Positions 63,304 through 64,000 of a stretch of 64,000 bases of DNA are shown one piece after another (the first letter of the stretch is position 1; the number at the start of each line of letters is the position of its first letter). Both the position numbers and the translations under genes were made by a program. The DNA is from Streptomyces subrutilus. Its GTDB lineage: Bacteria; Actinomycetota; Actinomycetes; Streptomycetales; Streptomycetaceae. The stretch is taken from NCBI RefSeq assembly GCF_008704535.1, contig NZ_CP023701.1, positions 4,630,001-4,694,000 on the forward strand, written 5' to 3'. The notes beneath the pieces were generated by a model that saw nothing but the letters and a program-made list of their open reading frames with translations, did not search any database and had not been told where the DNA came from.

Positions 63304-64000
63304 ATGGACCTGATCCCCCTACCCAGGGTCGCCGTGTTCCACGAGGAGGGCCGCCGCTACGCCTTCGGGCCCGAACCGGTCCTGACCGCCGGGCCGGGCG
63401 CCGAGGGCGTGGCCCGCTGGCTGCGCCGCGAACTCGGCGCGGCCACCGGCTGGAACCTCCCGGACGGCGGAGGCGCGGGCGGGCGCGGAGCGCGCGGTGA
63501 CATACGGCTGGCCGTCGACCCCGCGGTCGGCGCCGGCGCGGGCGGCGGCGCCGAGGGGCCCGCGGCGGAGGCGTACCGGCTCGACGTCGGCGCGGACGGC
63601 GTCGAGCTGACCGGAGCGAGCGCGGCCGGACTGTTCCGGGGCGCCCAGACGCTGCGTCAGCTGCTCGGGCCCGACGCGTACCGCAGGGCGCCGGTGGCGG
63701 GAGGGGAGTGGAGCCTGCCGTACGCCGGGATCGTGGACGCCCCCCGGTTCGGGTGGCGCGGGCTGATGCTCGACGTCGCCCGGCACTTCATGCCCAAGGA
63801 CGGGGTGCTGCGCTACATCGACCTGCTCGCCGCGCACAAGCTGAACGTGCTGCACCTGCACCTGACGGACGACCAGGGCTGGCGGATCGAGATCAAGCGC
63901 CACCCGCGGCTGACCGGGGTCGGCGCGTGGCGGGCGCGCTCCCGCTGGGGCCACCGGGCCTCGCCGCTGTGGGACGACACCCCGCACGGCGGCTTCTACA
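63304..64000 (+). CDS. Beta-N-acetylhexosaminidase, GH20 (partial, runs off the window)
   Basis: The first 232 codons are present. The N-terminal GH20b-like domain is at about 1-140 (YRLDVGADGVELTGASAAGLFRGAQTLRQLL). The catalytic barrel begins with FGWRGLMLDVARHFMPKDGVLRYIDLLAAHKLNVLHLHLTDDQGWRIEI. The catalytic Asp-Glu pair lies beyond the edge. It releases terminal GlcNAc or GalNAc, from chitin or wall-derived oligosaccharides for example. The ATG at 63304 gives no obvious signal peptide, so it may act inside the cell. An inverted repeat overlaps the likely promoter. Confidence 0.93.
   Translation, partial: MDLIPLPRVAVFHEEGRRYAFGPEPVLTAGPGAEGVARWLRRELGAATGWNLPDGGGAGGRGARGDIRLAVDPAVGAGAGGGAEGPAAEAYRLDVGADGVELTGASAAGLFRGAQTLRQLLGPDAYRRAPVAGGEWSLPYAGIVDAPRFGWRGLMLDVARHFMPKDGVLRYIDLLAAHKLNVLHLHLTDDQGWRIEIKRHPRLTGVGAWRARSRWGHRASPLWDDTPHGGFY

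Overview
This window is chromosomal DNA from a high-GC actinomycete, almost certainly Streptomyces or a close relative such as Kitasatospora. The evidence is the very strong G/C bias at third codon positions, the Streptomyces-type end of an rRNA operon (23S then 5S), many GTG starts and apparently leaderless genes, and a gene order that matches from memory the S. coelicolor core block from about SCO3013 (mtrA) to SCO2943 (GH20 hexosaminidase). Nothing looks like a mobile element, prophage, CRISPR array or secondary-metabolite cluster. It is conserved core genome with a few accessory features.

Layout. 1-1895 holds the end of 23S rRNA, 5S rRNA and a terminator. 1961-7619 (minus) is a MoxR ATPase / DUF58 / DUF4350 / DUF4129 cluster plus a glycerophosphodiester-phosphodiesterase-like membrane protein. 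Divergent from it is the mtrA-mtrB-lpqB envelope-signalling operon, then comF-like, hpf (ribosome hibernation) and an orphan NarL-type regulator. On the minus strand follow a YcaQ/AlkX-like DNA glycosylase and a GNAT acetyltransferase, then secA (plus). 20226-22288 holds an Rv3235-like gene, a DUF6912 gene and a HAD hydrolase. 22651-27612 is the giant NAD-glutamate dehydrogenase.

27713-32475 is an envelope-polymer block: TagH-like and TagG-like exporter genes, a divergent TetR regulator and a GT2-CDP-glycerol glycerophosphotransferase fusion. 32630-36460 is a sugar ABC importer (lipoprotein plus two permeases, one with a large extracytoplasmic domain inserted). 36558-39761 is an FHA-FtsK/SpoIIIE protein, divergent from the Ser/Thr kinase genes pkaA and pkaB. 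A 2OG-Fe(II) oxygenase follows, preceded by a 29-codon leader peptide gene.

44745-50282 is translation and division: prfB, a small zinc-ribbon membrane protein, ftsE, ftsX, a C-terminal processing protease, smpB and ssrA (tmRNA). 50330-55427 holds an MFS exporter with a divergent LysR regulator, a HemD-winged-helix fusion, a GNAT acetyltransferase and a CGNR zinc-finger protein. 55542-60312 holds a HelD-family RNA polymerase-recycling ATPase, a candidate small RNA, an NAD-malic enzyme and an HU gene. The end carries murA (minus), YqgE/AlgH, DUF3039 and the start of a GH20 beta-N-acetylhexosaminidase cut by the window edge.

The genes form coherent small units (envelope stress signalling, polymer export, Ser/Thr signalling, ribosome rescue and hibernation, nucleoid and RNA polymerase maintenance) rather than one pathway. 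The best leads are the leader peptide before the oxygenase, the terminator-bounded candidate sRNA at about 57950-58113, the SdrD-B-like insertion in the sugar permease, the Arg-Walker FHA-FtsK protein with six exact 27-bp repeat periods, and the paired repeats between tagG and tetR. I found no complete new multi-gene system.
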